Origin: Sinimarinibacterium arenosum
GTDB taxonomy: Bacteria; Pseudomonadota; Gammaproteobacteria; Nevskiales; Nevskiaceae
DNA length: 64,000 nucleotides
Reading direction: 5' to 3'
NCBI RefSeq assembly: GCF_005047655.1
Contig: NZ_SUKF01000007.1
Coordinates: forward strand, 282,250-346,249
Shown here one piece after another: positions 7,448 to 19,048 of the stretch. The position numbers were made by a program, and so were the translations under genes. The notes under the pieces were generated by a model. It was not told where the DNA came from, ran no database searches, and saw only the letters and a program-made list of their open reading frames with translations. Numbering within the stretch: the first letter of the stretch is position 1; the number at the start of each line of letters is the position of its first letter.

Positions 7448-8431
7448 ATGAATGCTCGATTGCCGTTCATGGCAGCGCTGATCGAGGATGTATCGGACTT
7501 TGTCGCGGTGCTCGATGCCGACGGGCAGGTTCGCTACGTCAGTGAGTCGATCGAGAGCATCGGTGGCTATCGCCCCGAGCAACTCAAGGGGCACGTCTTT
7601 GTCGAATTTGTGCATCAGGACGACTGGTCTAAATCACTAGCGACCTTGCGCGCAGCGCTCGATCAGCCTGACCGCACCCATACCTGCGAATGCAGGCTGC
7701 GGCATCGCGACGGTGGCTGGCGCATCATCCAGGCCAGCGTGCGTGATCGTCGCGCGGTGCGGGATATCCGGGGCATCGTGGTGACCGCGCGCGACATCAC
7801 CGAGCTCAGGGAAGCACAGCAGCGCGAGCAGGCGTTTGACGAGCAGATGCGCCTGAGTCTGCTGGAGGCGGTCGGTGCGCTTGCCGCCGCGGCCGAGGCG
7901 CGCGACGAATACACCGCAGGACATCAGCGGCGTGTAGCCGACCTGAGCGGCGCCATCGCACAGGAGCTGAAATACCCGGACGCACGGCGTCAGGGGCTCA
8001 TGCTGGCGGCGAGCATCCACGACATCGGCAAGCTCAAGGTGCCGATCGAGATCCTGACCAAGCAGAGCCGGCTTAGTGATCTGGAGTACGCACTGGTACA
8101 GACCCACGTCACTGCCGCAGCGGGCATCCTCGGACAAATCCGCTTTCCGTGGCCGGTCGCGAAAATCGTCGAACAGCACCACGAACGTCTCGATGGCAGC
8201 GGTTATCCCCACCAGCTGCGCGGCGATCAGATCATGCAGGAAGCCTGCATCGTCGCTGTCGCGGATACGGTCGAATCCATGACCAATCAGCGGCCGTATC
8301 GCCGGGGTCTGGGGATCGACCATGCGCTCGCCGAGATCGAGCGTGGTTGCGGGCGGCAGTATGACGCTGCAGTGGTCCACGCCTGCCTGCATGTGTTTCG
8401 TGATCTCGGCTACACCTTCGCCGAGTACTGA
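7448..8431 (+). CDS. PAS domain/HD-GYP domain phosphodiesterase
   Basis: A 327-residue soluble signalling protein. Residues about 5-130 form a PAS domain (Phe-Val-Ala-Val-Leu-Asp-Ala-Asp-Gly then Tyr-Val-Ser-Glu-Ser and a PAC-like tail). Residues about 140-325 form an HD-GYP domain with His-Asp-Ile-Gly-Lys and His-His-Glu-Arg-Leu-Asp-Gly-Ser-Gly-Tyr-Pro, the metal-binding and GYP signatures of cyclic-di-GMP phosphodiesterases. ATG 7448 is chosen over GTG 7442 because the GGGAGGG box ends 7 bases before it. It probably degrades cyclic di-GMP in response to a PAS-bound signal. No partner regulator is adjacent. It is one of two HD-GYP proteins in the window. Confidence 0.88.
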   Translation: MNARLPFMAALIEDVSDFVAVLDADGQVRYVSESIESIGGYRPEQLKGHVFVEFVHQDDWSKSLATLRAALDQPDRTHTCECRLRHRDGGWRIIQASVRDRRAVRDIRGIVVTARDITELREAQQREQAFDEQMRLSLLEAVGALAAAAEARDEYTAGHQRRVADLSGAIAQELKYPDARRQGLMLAASIHDIGKLKVPIEILTKQSRLSDLEYALVQTHVTAAAGILGQIRFPWPVAKIVEQHHERLDGSGYPHQLRGDQIMQEACIVAVADTVESMTNQRPYRRGLGIDHALAEIERGCGRQYDAAVVHACLHVFRDLGYTFAEY

Positions 8432-8453
8432 TGGCGGTGACCTGCCGCTAAAT

Positions 8454-8470
8454 TGAACGAGTGTTTGACA
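8454..8470 (+). promoter_or_regulatory. Palindromic operator candidate upstream of the reductase/diiron operon
   Basis: TGAAC-GAGT-GTTTGA is an imperfect inverted repeat, and its core is shared with the perfect repeat TAAAC-GAGT-GTTTA at 2591-2604. It lies about 60 bp before the reductase start. The arrangement resembles TetR-family sites controlling lipid desaturation genes in pseudomonads (DesT/PsrA-like), but the regulator here is not identified. Confidence 0.35.
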
Positions 8471-8525
8471 ATCCATCAGTGGCTTCGCATAGTCGCCTGT
8501 GAGGAGAACAACAGACGGAGCAGCC

Positions 8526-9578
8526 GTGTTCGGTAGACATCCGCGTCGTATCATTCTTCCGCGTGGGTCAGGCCCCGCGGCGCGCTGGAAACAGCGTCCA
8601 TCACAGACTCCGCGCCGTGTGCGCGTGGAGAAAATCGTCAGCGAGGCTCAGGACGCGATCACCCTCGTACTGGTGCCGGACGACGACCGTCCGCTGGCGT
8701 TTCGCGCCGGTCAGTATCTGACCCATATCTTTGAAATCGACGGGCGCGATGAACGTCGCATCTACAGTCTGTCCAGCGCCGAAGGCGGCGCTTTGGCATG
8801 CACGATCCGCGTGTTGCCGGAGGGCCGCGCGTCACAGTTCATTGCGCGGCAGCTGCGCGAAGGCGATGTGTATCGTGTGCTCGGACCCGGCGGTGATTTC
8901 ACGCTGGACCCTGCACATCAAGGGTCGCTGGTGCTGCTCGGCGCCGGCAGTGGCATGACGCCGGTCATCAGCCTGGTCGAAACGGCACTGGCGTCAGATC
9001 CGCAGCGATCCGTGCGCGTGGTCGACGTGCAGCACGATGAAGCGCATGCGCTGTTTCACGCGCGCTTAAGAGCACTGGCACAGAATCACCCGGGTCTGTC
9101 CTGGGACAGCGTTGTCACTGCGGTCGAAGGAAGGCCGGATGCTGTGCGGCTGGCCCACTTGCTTCGTCCGGCGGCCGATGCCCAGGTTTACCTGTGCGGA
9201 CCGCAGGCGCTGATGGATGCCGCTGAGGCCGGTTTGAAAGAAGCCGGTTTCGATCTCCAGCACATCCGCCGCGAGCGTTTCGTCGCTGCGCCGCAGCACC
9301 GCCCGCGCCCGACCCAGCCGGTGCCGATCGTGTTCAAACGCTCGGCGCATAGTGTCGAGCAGCAGCCAGGCGAGTCCTTGCTGGACGCCGGACTGCGGGC
9401 CGGGCTCAAGCTTGAATTCAGTTGCACCGTCGGCGGTTGCGGTCATTGCAAGGTGCGTGTGCTGGACGGCGAGGTGCTGCTGGAAGAACCCAACTGCCTG
9501 TTGCCCGAGGAGCGTGCCGCTGGATACACGCTGGCGTGCTCCGCCTGTGCGACCACCCCCGTTACCGTTGATGCCTGA
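8526..9578 (+). CDS. Flavin-dependent ferredoxin-type reductase with C-terminal 2Fe-2S domain
   Basis: This 350-residue protein transfers electrons from NAD(P)H through FAD to a C-terminal plant-type 2Fe-2S cluster. The order is an FAD-binding barrel (Arg-x-Tyr-Ser-Leu-Ser-Ser near residue 80), an NAD-binding domain (Gly-Ala-Gly-Ser-Gly-Met-Thr-Pro and Tyr-Leu-Cys-Gly-Pro), and a ferredoxin domain with Cys-x4-Cys-x2-Cys plus a distal Cys in Leu-Ala-Cys-Ser-Ala-Cys. GTG 8526 is chosen because GGAG lies 5 bases upstream. The diiron protein gene follows after 27 bp, so it is most likely the dedicated electron donor of that protein. The architecture matches reductases of two-component oxygenases and of acyl desaturase systems such as DesC. 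Confidence 0.88.
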   Translation: MFGRHPRRIILPRGSGPAARWKQRPSQTPRRVRVEKIVSEAQDAITLVLVPDDDRPLAFRAGQYLTHIFEIDGRDERRIYSLSSAEGGALACTIRVLPEGRASQFIARQLREGDVYRVLGPGGDFTLDPAHQGSLVLLGAGSGMTPVISLVETALASDPQRSVRVVDVQHDEAHALFHARLRALAQNHPGLSWDSVVTAVEGRPDAVRLAHLLRPAADAQVYLCGPQALMDAAEAGLKEAGFDLQHIRRERFVAAPQHRPRPTQPVPIVFKRSAHSVEQQPGESLLDAGLRAGLKLEFSCTVGGCGHCKVRVLDGEVLLEEPNCLLPEERAAGYTLACSACATTPVTVDA

Positions 9579-9605
9579 CGCCAGGCTGGCCGAGGAGAAA
9601 GACGC

Positions 9606-10823
9606 ATGAGTGCAAACATTGTCACGCTGCCGCGAATGCTCGACGGACTGCCGGGCAAGGCGCAGAACACGATCTATTCGGCGCTCGACAATCTGCGCGT
9701 GATGACATCGGTCGGCAATGCCAAGGTTGCAGCGACGATGGCGCCATCGGTATTCCGCGGGCTGATTCTCGGTGTCGCACGCGATGGCGATGCGGTGCAG
9801 ATGCCGGCGCAGCACTCAACGCATTTCTCGTTGACCTATGGCGGCGAGTTTCCCGAGATGTATGAGCTGTATCGTCGCGCGGTCGCGAATCAGTGGGATG
9901 GCGACCGCGATCTGGATTGGAGCACCGACGTTGATCCGGAAAATCCGGAACGGCCGGTGATGCCGCTGGATTACCCACCGTTCGAAGGGCTGGCCGCCAA
10001 GGGCATCAAGCTGACGCCGAAGGAGAAGCTGCGTTTCGCCAACGACATCGCGTCGTGGACGCTGTCGCAGTTCATGCATGGTGAGCAGGGGGCGCTGTAT
10101 GCCGCGGCTCAGGTCACCGAGTCGGTGCAGTGGATGGATGCGAAGTTCTACGGTGCCACCCAGGTCATGGACGAAGGCCGGCATCTCGAGGTGTTCCTGC
10201 GCTATCTCGATACCAAGCTGCAGAAGACCTACGTCTGCAACGACAATCTGTTCGTGATCCTCGACGATCTGCTGACCGACTCGCGCTGGGATGTGAAGTT
10301 CCTCGGCATGCAGATCATGGTTGAAGGTCTCGCGCTGGGTGCGTTCGGCACGATGTACAACTTCACGCGGGAGCCGCTGTTGAAGCAGTTGCTCAAGTAC
10401 GTGATCCAGGACGAGGCGCGGCATGTGCACTACGGCGTCCTGGCGTTGCGCGAGCACATTGGCAAGGAACTCAGCCCAGCCGAGATTCGCGAGCGCGAAG
10501 ACTGGGCTTACGAAGTCGCGCTGCTGATGCGCAACCGCTTCCTGTCGCATGAGTTGTACTACGAATGGTTCGAAGGCCGCATGTCGCTGAAGGACTGGGA
10601 TGAAGTGATCTTGAACGCCCCGTCGATGGCTGCGTTCCGTCATCTGATGTTCCTGCGTCTGATCCCGAACCTCGAATACATCGGTCTGATGAGCGATCGC
10701 ATCAAGGCCCACTACGACAAGGCCGGACTGACCTCCTTCCTCGGTGGCAAGAACGCCACGGAGCTGTCGGGTGAGGATTTGATCCGCGATATTGCCGCGT
10801 ATAAGGCGCCGACGCCGCACTGA
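9606..10823 (+). CDS. Ferritin-like diiron protein, probable oxygenase or desaturase component
   Basis: A 405-residue soluble protein with a four-helix diiron site visible in order: Glu160, Glu190-Gly-Arg-His193, Glu240 and Glu270-Ala-Arg-His273. The E, ExxH, E, ExxH pattern is that of carboxylate-bridged diiron oxygenases and ferritin-like proteins. The chain has no membrane segment. It follows the 2Fe-2S reductase by 27 bp with its own AGGAGAAAG box, which suggests a two-component oxygenase. The substrate cannot be read from the sequence. AurF-like N-oxygenases and acyl-desaturase-like enzymes are both possible. The C-terminal 130 residues, rich in Arg and Trp (Glu-Trp-Phe-Glu-Gly-Arg), are not explained by the diiron core. 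Confidence 0.8.
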   Translation: MSANIVTLPRMLDGLPGKAQNTIYSALDNLRVMTSVGNAKVAATMAPSVFRGLILGVARDGDAVQMPAQHSTHFSLTYGGEFPEMYELYRRAVANQWDGDRDLDWSTDVDPENPERPVMPLDYPPFEGLAAKGIKLTPKEKLRFANDIASWTLSQFMHGEQGALYAAAQVTESVQWMDAKFYGATQVMDEGRHLEVFLRYLDTKLQKTYVCNDNLFVILDDLLTDSRWDVKFLGMQIMVEGLALGAFGTMYNFTREPLLKQLLKYVIQDEARHVHYGVLALREHIGKELSPAEIREREDWAYEVALLMRNRFLSHELYYEWFEGRMSLKDWDEVILNAPSMAAFRHLMFLRLIPNLEYIGLMSDRIKAHYDKAGLTSFLGGKNATELSGEDLIRDIAAYKAPTPH

Positions 10824-10912
10824 TCGACCTGCGTGCAGAATTGACCGGTATCAGTGCAGTGGTTAGGCCGGTGCAGTGCAATGATTCGGACTCTTCACGC
10901 GGAGTGCACCCG

Positions 10913-11314
10913 ATGCGCCGAGTCTCATGGATTGCTCTGCTGTTGCTCAGCGCCTGTGCCGCGCCGCGGCCCGTGTTGTATCCCAATGCCACGATGCAGA
11001 TGAGCGGACAGGGTGCCGCCGATGCGGCGGTGGCTGAATGCCGGCGGCGGGCCGATGCCAGCAATCTGGATAGTTCGCAGGGGCGCGTGGTCAAGGGCGC
11101 TGCCGGTGGTGCGGTGGCCGGCGCCCTCATCGGGGCTGCGGTAGGTTCGGTCTCCGGCAACGCGGGCAAAGGCGCGCAGTACGGAGCGGCCGGCGGGGCT
11201 GCGCAGGGCGGCGTGCATGGCCTGTTTCGCGGCAAGGATCCCGGGCCGGTCTACAAGGCCTACGTCAACCGCTGCCTGAGCGAATCGGGTTACGAGGTCA
11301 TCGGCTGGCAGTAA
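10913..11314 (+). CDS. Small glycine-zipper lipoprotein
   Basis: A 133-residue predicted lipoprotein. The signal peptide ends in the lipobox Leu-Leu-Ser-Ala-Cys, so the mature chain would be lipid-anchored, probably to the outer membrane. Its middle has repeated Gly-x3-Gly spacings (Gly-Gly-Ala-Val-Ala-Gly-Ala-Leu-Ile-Gly, then Gly-Lys-Gly-Ala-Gln-Tyr-Gly-Ala-Ala-Gly-Gly), a glycine-zipper membrane segment. Two further Cys residues (in Ala-Glu-Cys-Arg-Arg and Asn-Arg-Cys-Leu) flank it and could pair. ATG 10913 has GGAG 8 bases upstream. It is probably monocistronic. Function unknown; such proteins are common envelope components. Confidence 0.78.
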   Translation: MRRVSWIALLLLSACAAPRPVLYPNATMQMSGQGAADAAVAECRRRADASNLDSSQGRVVKGAAGGAVAGALIGAAVGSVSGNAGKGAQYGAAGGAAQGGVHGLFRGKDPGPVYKAYVNRCLSESGYEVIGWQ

Positions 11315-11325
11315 GCATGGGGGGC

Positions 11326-12429
11326 TCAGGTTGCAGAGGTCGAGGTGACCGGAAAGCGTTCACGGATCTGGACCACCTGATCCATGTGACTGACGAACGC
11401 TTCCACGCATTCCGGATCGAAATGCCTGCCTGAGCCCTCTTCAAGCAACGCGCGGGCGCGCTCCAGCGGCCAGGCATCCTTGTAGCAGCGTTTGGTGGTC
11501 AGCGCGTCGAATACGTCAGCGACAGCGACGATCCGGGCCTCGACCGGAATGGCGGAGCCGCTGAGTCTGTCCGGGTAGCCCGTGCCGTCCCAGCGTTCGT
11601 GGTGATGGCGCGCGATATGCAGAAGTCCCTCGACATAGGGCATCCCGACCAGATTCAGGTCTTGCAGCAGCGTCCGCAGGATGGTTTCGCCGCGTACCGG
11701 GTGTTGCCGCATGACGTCGAATTCGGCCTCGGTGAGCTTGCCGGGTTTGAGCAGGATTGCATCGGGTGTGGTGATCTTGCCGATGTCGTGCATCGGCGCG
11801 AACAGCCGTACGTGCTCGACCCAGTCGTCGTCGTGACCAACCCTGGCTGCCAGTTCGCGCGCGATCAGTTCGGAGTAATACGCCATACGGCTGAGGTGAC
11901 TTCCGGTTTCGTCATTGCGGAAGTGCGAGATCTGTCGCAGCAGGTGCATGCCGCCGGTCAGTGTCGTGACCGCTTGCAGGCTGCGCTCGACCATCAGCGA
12001 AATGATGTGCACGAACAGGTCGAGTTGCGCGACGACGCGTGGCTTGAAGCTGTCACTATGGTCGGCGTTGAAAAAGACGAAGCCGAGGAAGTGGTCTTCA
12101 TCGTAGATCGGCACCGTATAGCTGGCCTGATAGTGCCCGCTCGCGATGCGACGGGAGTGTTCCTGCTCTCCCAGATCCGTTGTGCCGAGATCGTTGAGTA
12201 TGCGGGACTTGCGGTTGCGGCTGAGACTGAACAGCCAGCCGGCTTCTGGCAGTTTGATCCGGTAGTGGCTCAACGGCGATTGATTGGCCGGGCTGTACAG
12301 AAACGTCCGCAGCTCGGTGGTCGCGGGGTCGAACAGCGCAACAGACACCCGTGTGATGGCGGGGAAACAGGCCTGAATCTCCTGGTGGAGGCGCTGCAGG
12401 CGCTGATTCAGGGCTTCGACGCTACTCAT
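11326..12429 (-). CDS. GAF-like/HD-GYP domain phosphodiesterase
   Basis: A 367-residue cytoplasmic protein with an N-terminal GAF-like sensor (about residues 20-155, Ser-Val-Ala-Leu-Phe-Asp-Pro and Tyr-Thr-Val-Pro-Ile-Tyr-Asp) and a C-terminal HD-GYP domain. The latter has His-Asp-Ile-Gly-Lys-Ile, His-His-His-Glu-Arg-Trp-Asp-Gly-Thr-Gly-Tyr-Pro and the typical Val-Ala-Asp-Val-Phe-Asp-Ala-Leu-Thr. All motif residues needed for metal binding appear intact, so it should hydrolyse cyclic di-GMP. It is convergent with the lipoprotein gene, the two stops being only 11 bp apart. Upstream on the same strand lies the PAP2 gene, 104 bp away, so cotranscription is possible. Confidence 0.86.
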   Translation of the reverse strand: MSSVEALNQRLQRLHQEIQACFPAITRVSVALFDPATTELRTFLYSPANQSPLSHYRIKLPEAGWLFSLSRNRKSRILNDLGTTDLGEQEHSRRIASGHYQASYTVPIYDEDHFLGFVFFNADHSDSFKPRVVAQLDLFVHIISLMVERSLQAVTTLTGGMHLLRQISHFRNDETGSHLSRMAYYSELIARELAARVGHDDDWVEHVRLFAPMHDIGKITTPDAILLKPGKLTEAEFDVMRQHPVRGETILRTLLQDLNLVGMPYVEGLLHIARHHHERWDGTGYPDRLSGSAIPVEARIVAVADVFDALTTKRCYKDAWPLERARALLEEGSGRHFDPECVEAFVSHMDQVVQIRERFPVTSTSAT

Positions 12430-12533
12430 CTGGATTCCGGCGGGTTCGCAAGACTTGCAGCCTACGGGTGCCCCAAACGCTGTGCCGGCGAGGTCGGACG
12501 GGCGTCGGCAATTGCTCGCCCACCGGCGCGGCG

Positions 12534-13091
12534 CTACCAGCGATACGACAGGTTCACGCCCAGAAAATGGGTGTCAGCCACCGGCGTCACGCTCAATCGC
12601 TGGTCCTGCCAGCGCGTGGTGAACAGCTTGCCCATGCCCCAGGCCAGACCGCAGCCAGCAATGACGTCGCGCCAGTGATGCATGTCCTCGTCGACGCGGG
12701 TGTAGCCGATATAGGCCGACAGAAGATAGGCCGGCACGCCGTACCGCCAGCCGTAGCGCTCCTCCAGGAAGGCGGCGCCGGAGCAGGCCATCGAAGTGTG
12801 TCCGGAGGGAAACGAGTAATCGCTGCCGTTGGGTCGCTCGCCCCAGGCCGTGTTGTTGGCTGCTCGCTTGATGGCATGGGTCAGCAGGAACGTCGAGCCG
12901 AGCGTATAGCCGAGCTGCTTTGCGCCTTCGGGGTCGTGACGCTCCCAGGTCAGGCCGGCGGCAGCCAGTGCTGGGGCGAACTGAAACACGTCGCCGGCAA
13001 ACAGGTCCGGATCCGAGACCCAGGCGCGTGCGCCGGTGGCGGGGATCAGCAGCGTCAGCACAGTGAGCAGCGCGGTTCGGAACGACAGCAC
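12534..13091 (-). CDS. PAP2 superfamily phosphatase, exported
   Basis: This 185-residue phosphatidic-acid-phosphatase-type protein shows the three PAP2 motifs: Lys-Arg-x6-Gly-Glu-Arg-Pro, Pro-Ser-Gly-His-Thr, and Arg-Val-Asp-Glu-Asp-Met-His-His-Trp-Arg-Asp. GTG 13091 is preferred, since GGAG lies 8 bases upstream and the result is a clean signal peptide (Leu-rich, ending Gly-Ala-Arg-Ala before Trp). An in-frame GTG at 13148 would add 19 residues. Few hydrophobic helices follow, so it is likely periplasmic or loosely membrane-associated and could dephosphorylate lipid phosphates or polyprenyl diphosphate. Motif 1 has one extra residue between Lys and Arg-Pro. Confidence 0.82.
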   Translation of the reverse strand: MLSFRTALLTVLTLLIPATGARAWVSDPDLFAGDVFQFAPALAAAGLTWERHDPEGAKQLGYTLGSTFLLTHAIKRAANNTAWGERPNGSDYSFPSGHTSMACSGAAFLEERYGWRYGVPAYLLSAYIGYTRVDEDMHHWRDVIAGCGLAWGMGKLFTTRWQDQRLSVTPVADTHFLGVNLSYRW

Positions 13092-13247
13092 GGTCAGGAC
13101 TCCGGGATGCGGGCGGACAGAGGCAAGCTCAGTATAGGTAGGAAACACTCGCGCATCAGCCTACGCCGCTCACGTCAATGTGATGTCGAGGCCCGTCCGT
13201 CAGGACTTGCCGAGCAGCGGGGGCTGTCCTATCGTGGCGCGGTACCC

Positions 13248-16887
<3,640 letters not shown>

Positions 16888-16891
<4 letters not shown>

Positions 16892-17907
16892 CGTGCCGGT
16901 TCGGATGCAGGTGTGGCGTGCAGCGTTACTGCAGCGGGATGCCAGGCGTCGGTGTCATCCGGCGCCGGTGCCTGCCCCAGCGGACGGTCGCGCTGGTGAC
17001 TCACGCGTGTCAGCATTTCAGCAAGGATGCCGGTGGTGACGAACTGGGTTGCGAACATCAGCAGCAGGATGGCGGTGAACAGCATCGGTCGCGTACCGAT
17101 GTCCTGGCCGAGCGCGAGCTTGCACCACAGCAGGTAAGTCATCATGCCGCCGCCGACACTGCCGAACAGCAGGCCGAGGCCGCCGAAGAAATGGCCGGGC
17201 CGCATCTGGTAACGCAGGAAGAAGAACGCGGTGAGCAGATCGAGCAGCACTCGAAACGTGCGCGAAAGACCGTACTTCGATTCACCATGCGCGCGCGCGT
17301 GGTGCGCGACATCAATCTCGCCGATGCGCGATGGTGACGTCACCATCGCGGCCCACACCGGAATCAGCCGGTGCATTTCGCCGAACAGGCGAACCTGCTT
17401 GATGATCCCGGCGCGGTACAGCTTCAGCGAGCAACCGTAATCAGAAATCTTCACGCCGGTGACGCGTGCGATCAGGCGGTTCGCAATGCGTGACGGCAGC
17501 TTGCGCTGCAGCAGCGCGTCCTGGCGGTTGGCGCGACGACCGCACAGCAGGTCCAGATCGCGTTCCCGCAGAACGTCAACCATGCGCGGAATGTCGGCAG
17601 GGTCGTTCTGCAGGTCGCCGTCCAGCGAGGCGATGATTTCACCGCGCGCTGCATCGAAGCCGGCCTGCATTGCTGCGGTCTGACCGCGATTACGGCGGAA
17701 ATGCACTGGGCGCACATGTGCGCCGTAGCGTTTGCGTGCCTCGGTCATTTCGCCGGGCGTGGCGTCGCGACTGCCGTCGTCAACCAGGATCAGTTCCCAG
17801 CAGCCTTCGTAACGCGCCATCGCCGCATGGATGGCATCGACCAGCGGCAATACATTGCCGGCTTCGTTGTACATCGGCACCACCAGTGACAGGCTCGGTT
17901 GCGGCAT
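16888..17907 (-). CDS. GT2 polyprenyl-phosphate glycosyltransferase (DPM1/ArnC-like)
   Basis: A 339-residue GT2 enzyme that likely forms a polyprenyl-phosphate sugar from a nucleotide sugar on the cytoplasmic face. The catalytic domain begins Ser-Leu-Val-Val-Pro-Met-Tyr-Asn-Glu-Ala and has Leu-Val-Asp-Asp-Gly-Ser and Ser-Leu-Asp-Gly-Asp-Leu-Gln-Asn-Asp-Pro, with Arg-Ile-x-x-Val-Pro replaced by a diverged middle. Two hydrophobic segments near residues 235-295 anchor it, as in the DPM1/ArnC/GtrB group. A ~45-residue Pro/Ala/His tail follows. Its start codon shares one base with the stop of the upstream flippase-like gene (TGATG), and its stop overlaps the PMT gene start, so all three are translationally coupled. 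Confidence 0.87.
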
Positions 17908-18872
17908 CAGTTCAAGGCTTCAGTGGATGGGATCGGTTTGCGCAGCGTCAGTCCGAGCGCGCCGGCGGCCAGAGCAGACAGCAACAACAATGCGTGCAGC
18001 TGTACCGCTGCGGCAAGGGTCGTGGCGACGCTGATGCGCCAGGGCGACAAACCCGCCAGTACGCCGGCTTCGTAGGTGCCGGCACCCAGCGGCGCGTGCA
18101 GCGGCAGTACTGCGGCGACATCGCCGCCGAGAGCGCCCAGCACCCCGGCGGCCAACGGCAATGACAGCAGCAGTGACAGCGCCATGCCGATGCAGGTCAG
18201 TTTGACGCTCCAGGCCAGCCACGCCAGCGCCAGATCCGCGCTTGCGGCGCTGGCGGTGTCCGGTATCACCGCCAGCGCCTTGCGCAGCAGCGGCCAGCGT
18301 TCAGCGAATCGCGGCGCCAAGGCGTAGGCCAGCAACGGCACGGTGATGCTGCCGGCCAGCAGAAGCACCCCGGCCCAGCGCCACTCGGGCGTGCCGCGCG
18401 CGATCAGCGCACCGCCGCCAATTGCTGACAGCACATGCAGATCCTGCAGTCTCAGCCACAACAGCACACCGCTGCCATGCGCCATCGGCACATCGAAGTA
18501 TTGCCGCAGCAGCAACGGCAGGCTGATCTCGCCGGTTCGCGCCGGCAGCAGCCAGTTGGCGGCGTTGTGCACGGCAAACAGTCGTGCGACATCGAACAGT
18601 CGAGGGCTGGTTTGTGGGCGCAGCGCTGCGCGGATGCGCAGCGCGCGCAGGCTGTAACTGCCAAGGACACCGATGGCGACGCAGACCAGCGGCATGCCGC
18701 CGGTGTTGATGGCGTCGCCGAGCAGGCGATGCCACCCCACCAGCCACTGCACGCCCGCGAGATAGACCAGCGCGAGCAGCGCCATCCACAGGCCCCGCCA
18801 CCTGCGCACGGTCGGCATGCCGGCATCGCGGCTGCGGCGGGAATCAACAGCAGGCTGTGGCGGGACAGGCAT
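17907..18872 (-). CDS. Flippase-like membrane protein (LPG_synthase_TM/UPF0104 family)
   Basis: This 321-residue protein has about 8 hydrophobic helices and the family's conserved loop Ala-Asn-Trp-Leu-Leu-Pro-Ala-Arg-Thr-Gly-Glu, seen in PF03706 proteins (integral-membrane part of lysylphosphatidylglycerol synthases and AglD-like transporters). It is first in an overlapping operon with a polyprenyl-phosphate sugar synthase and a PMT-type transferase, so a role in flipping or handling the lipid-linked sugar is plausible but unproven. The start is uncertain: Met at 18872 gives a polar leader, whereas Met at 18818 would begin just before Arg-Arg-Trp and the first helix. Confidence 0.8.
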   Translation of the reverse strand: MPVPPQPAVDSRRSRDAGMPTVRRWRGLWMALLALVYLAGVQWLVGWHRLLGDAINTGGMPLVCVAIGVLGSYSLRALRIRAALRPQTSPRLFDVARLFAVHNAANWLLPARTGEISLPLLLRQYFDVPMAHGSGVLLWLRLQDLHVLSAIGGGALIARGTPEWRWAGVLLLAGSITVPLLAYALAPRFAERWPLLRKALAVIPDTASAASADLALAWLAWSVKLTCIGMALSLLLSLPLAAGVLGALGGDVAAVLPLHAPLGAGTYEAGVLAGLSPWRISVATTLAAAVQLHALLLLSALAAGALGLTLRKPIPSTEALN

Positions 18873-19048
18873 CGGTCGATTCTAGTCCTCGTCCTTGTCG
18901 ATTCGGTGTCAGTCAGCGGAAATTGCGGTTGCGGCATGGCGGGGCGGTTTGAGTTTGACAGCCGTCGCGGGTAAAAAGGCACGCCTCGCTGCAGGACCGC
19001 TGTCTGCGCGTCACTGCCAACCCGTTTCGCATGCCGAGGTTCCCCCGC

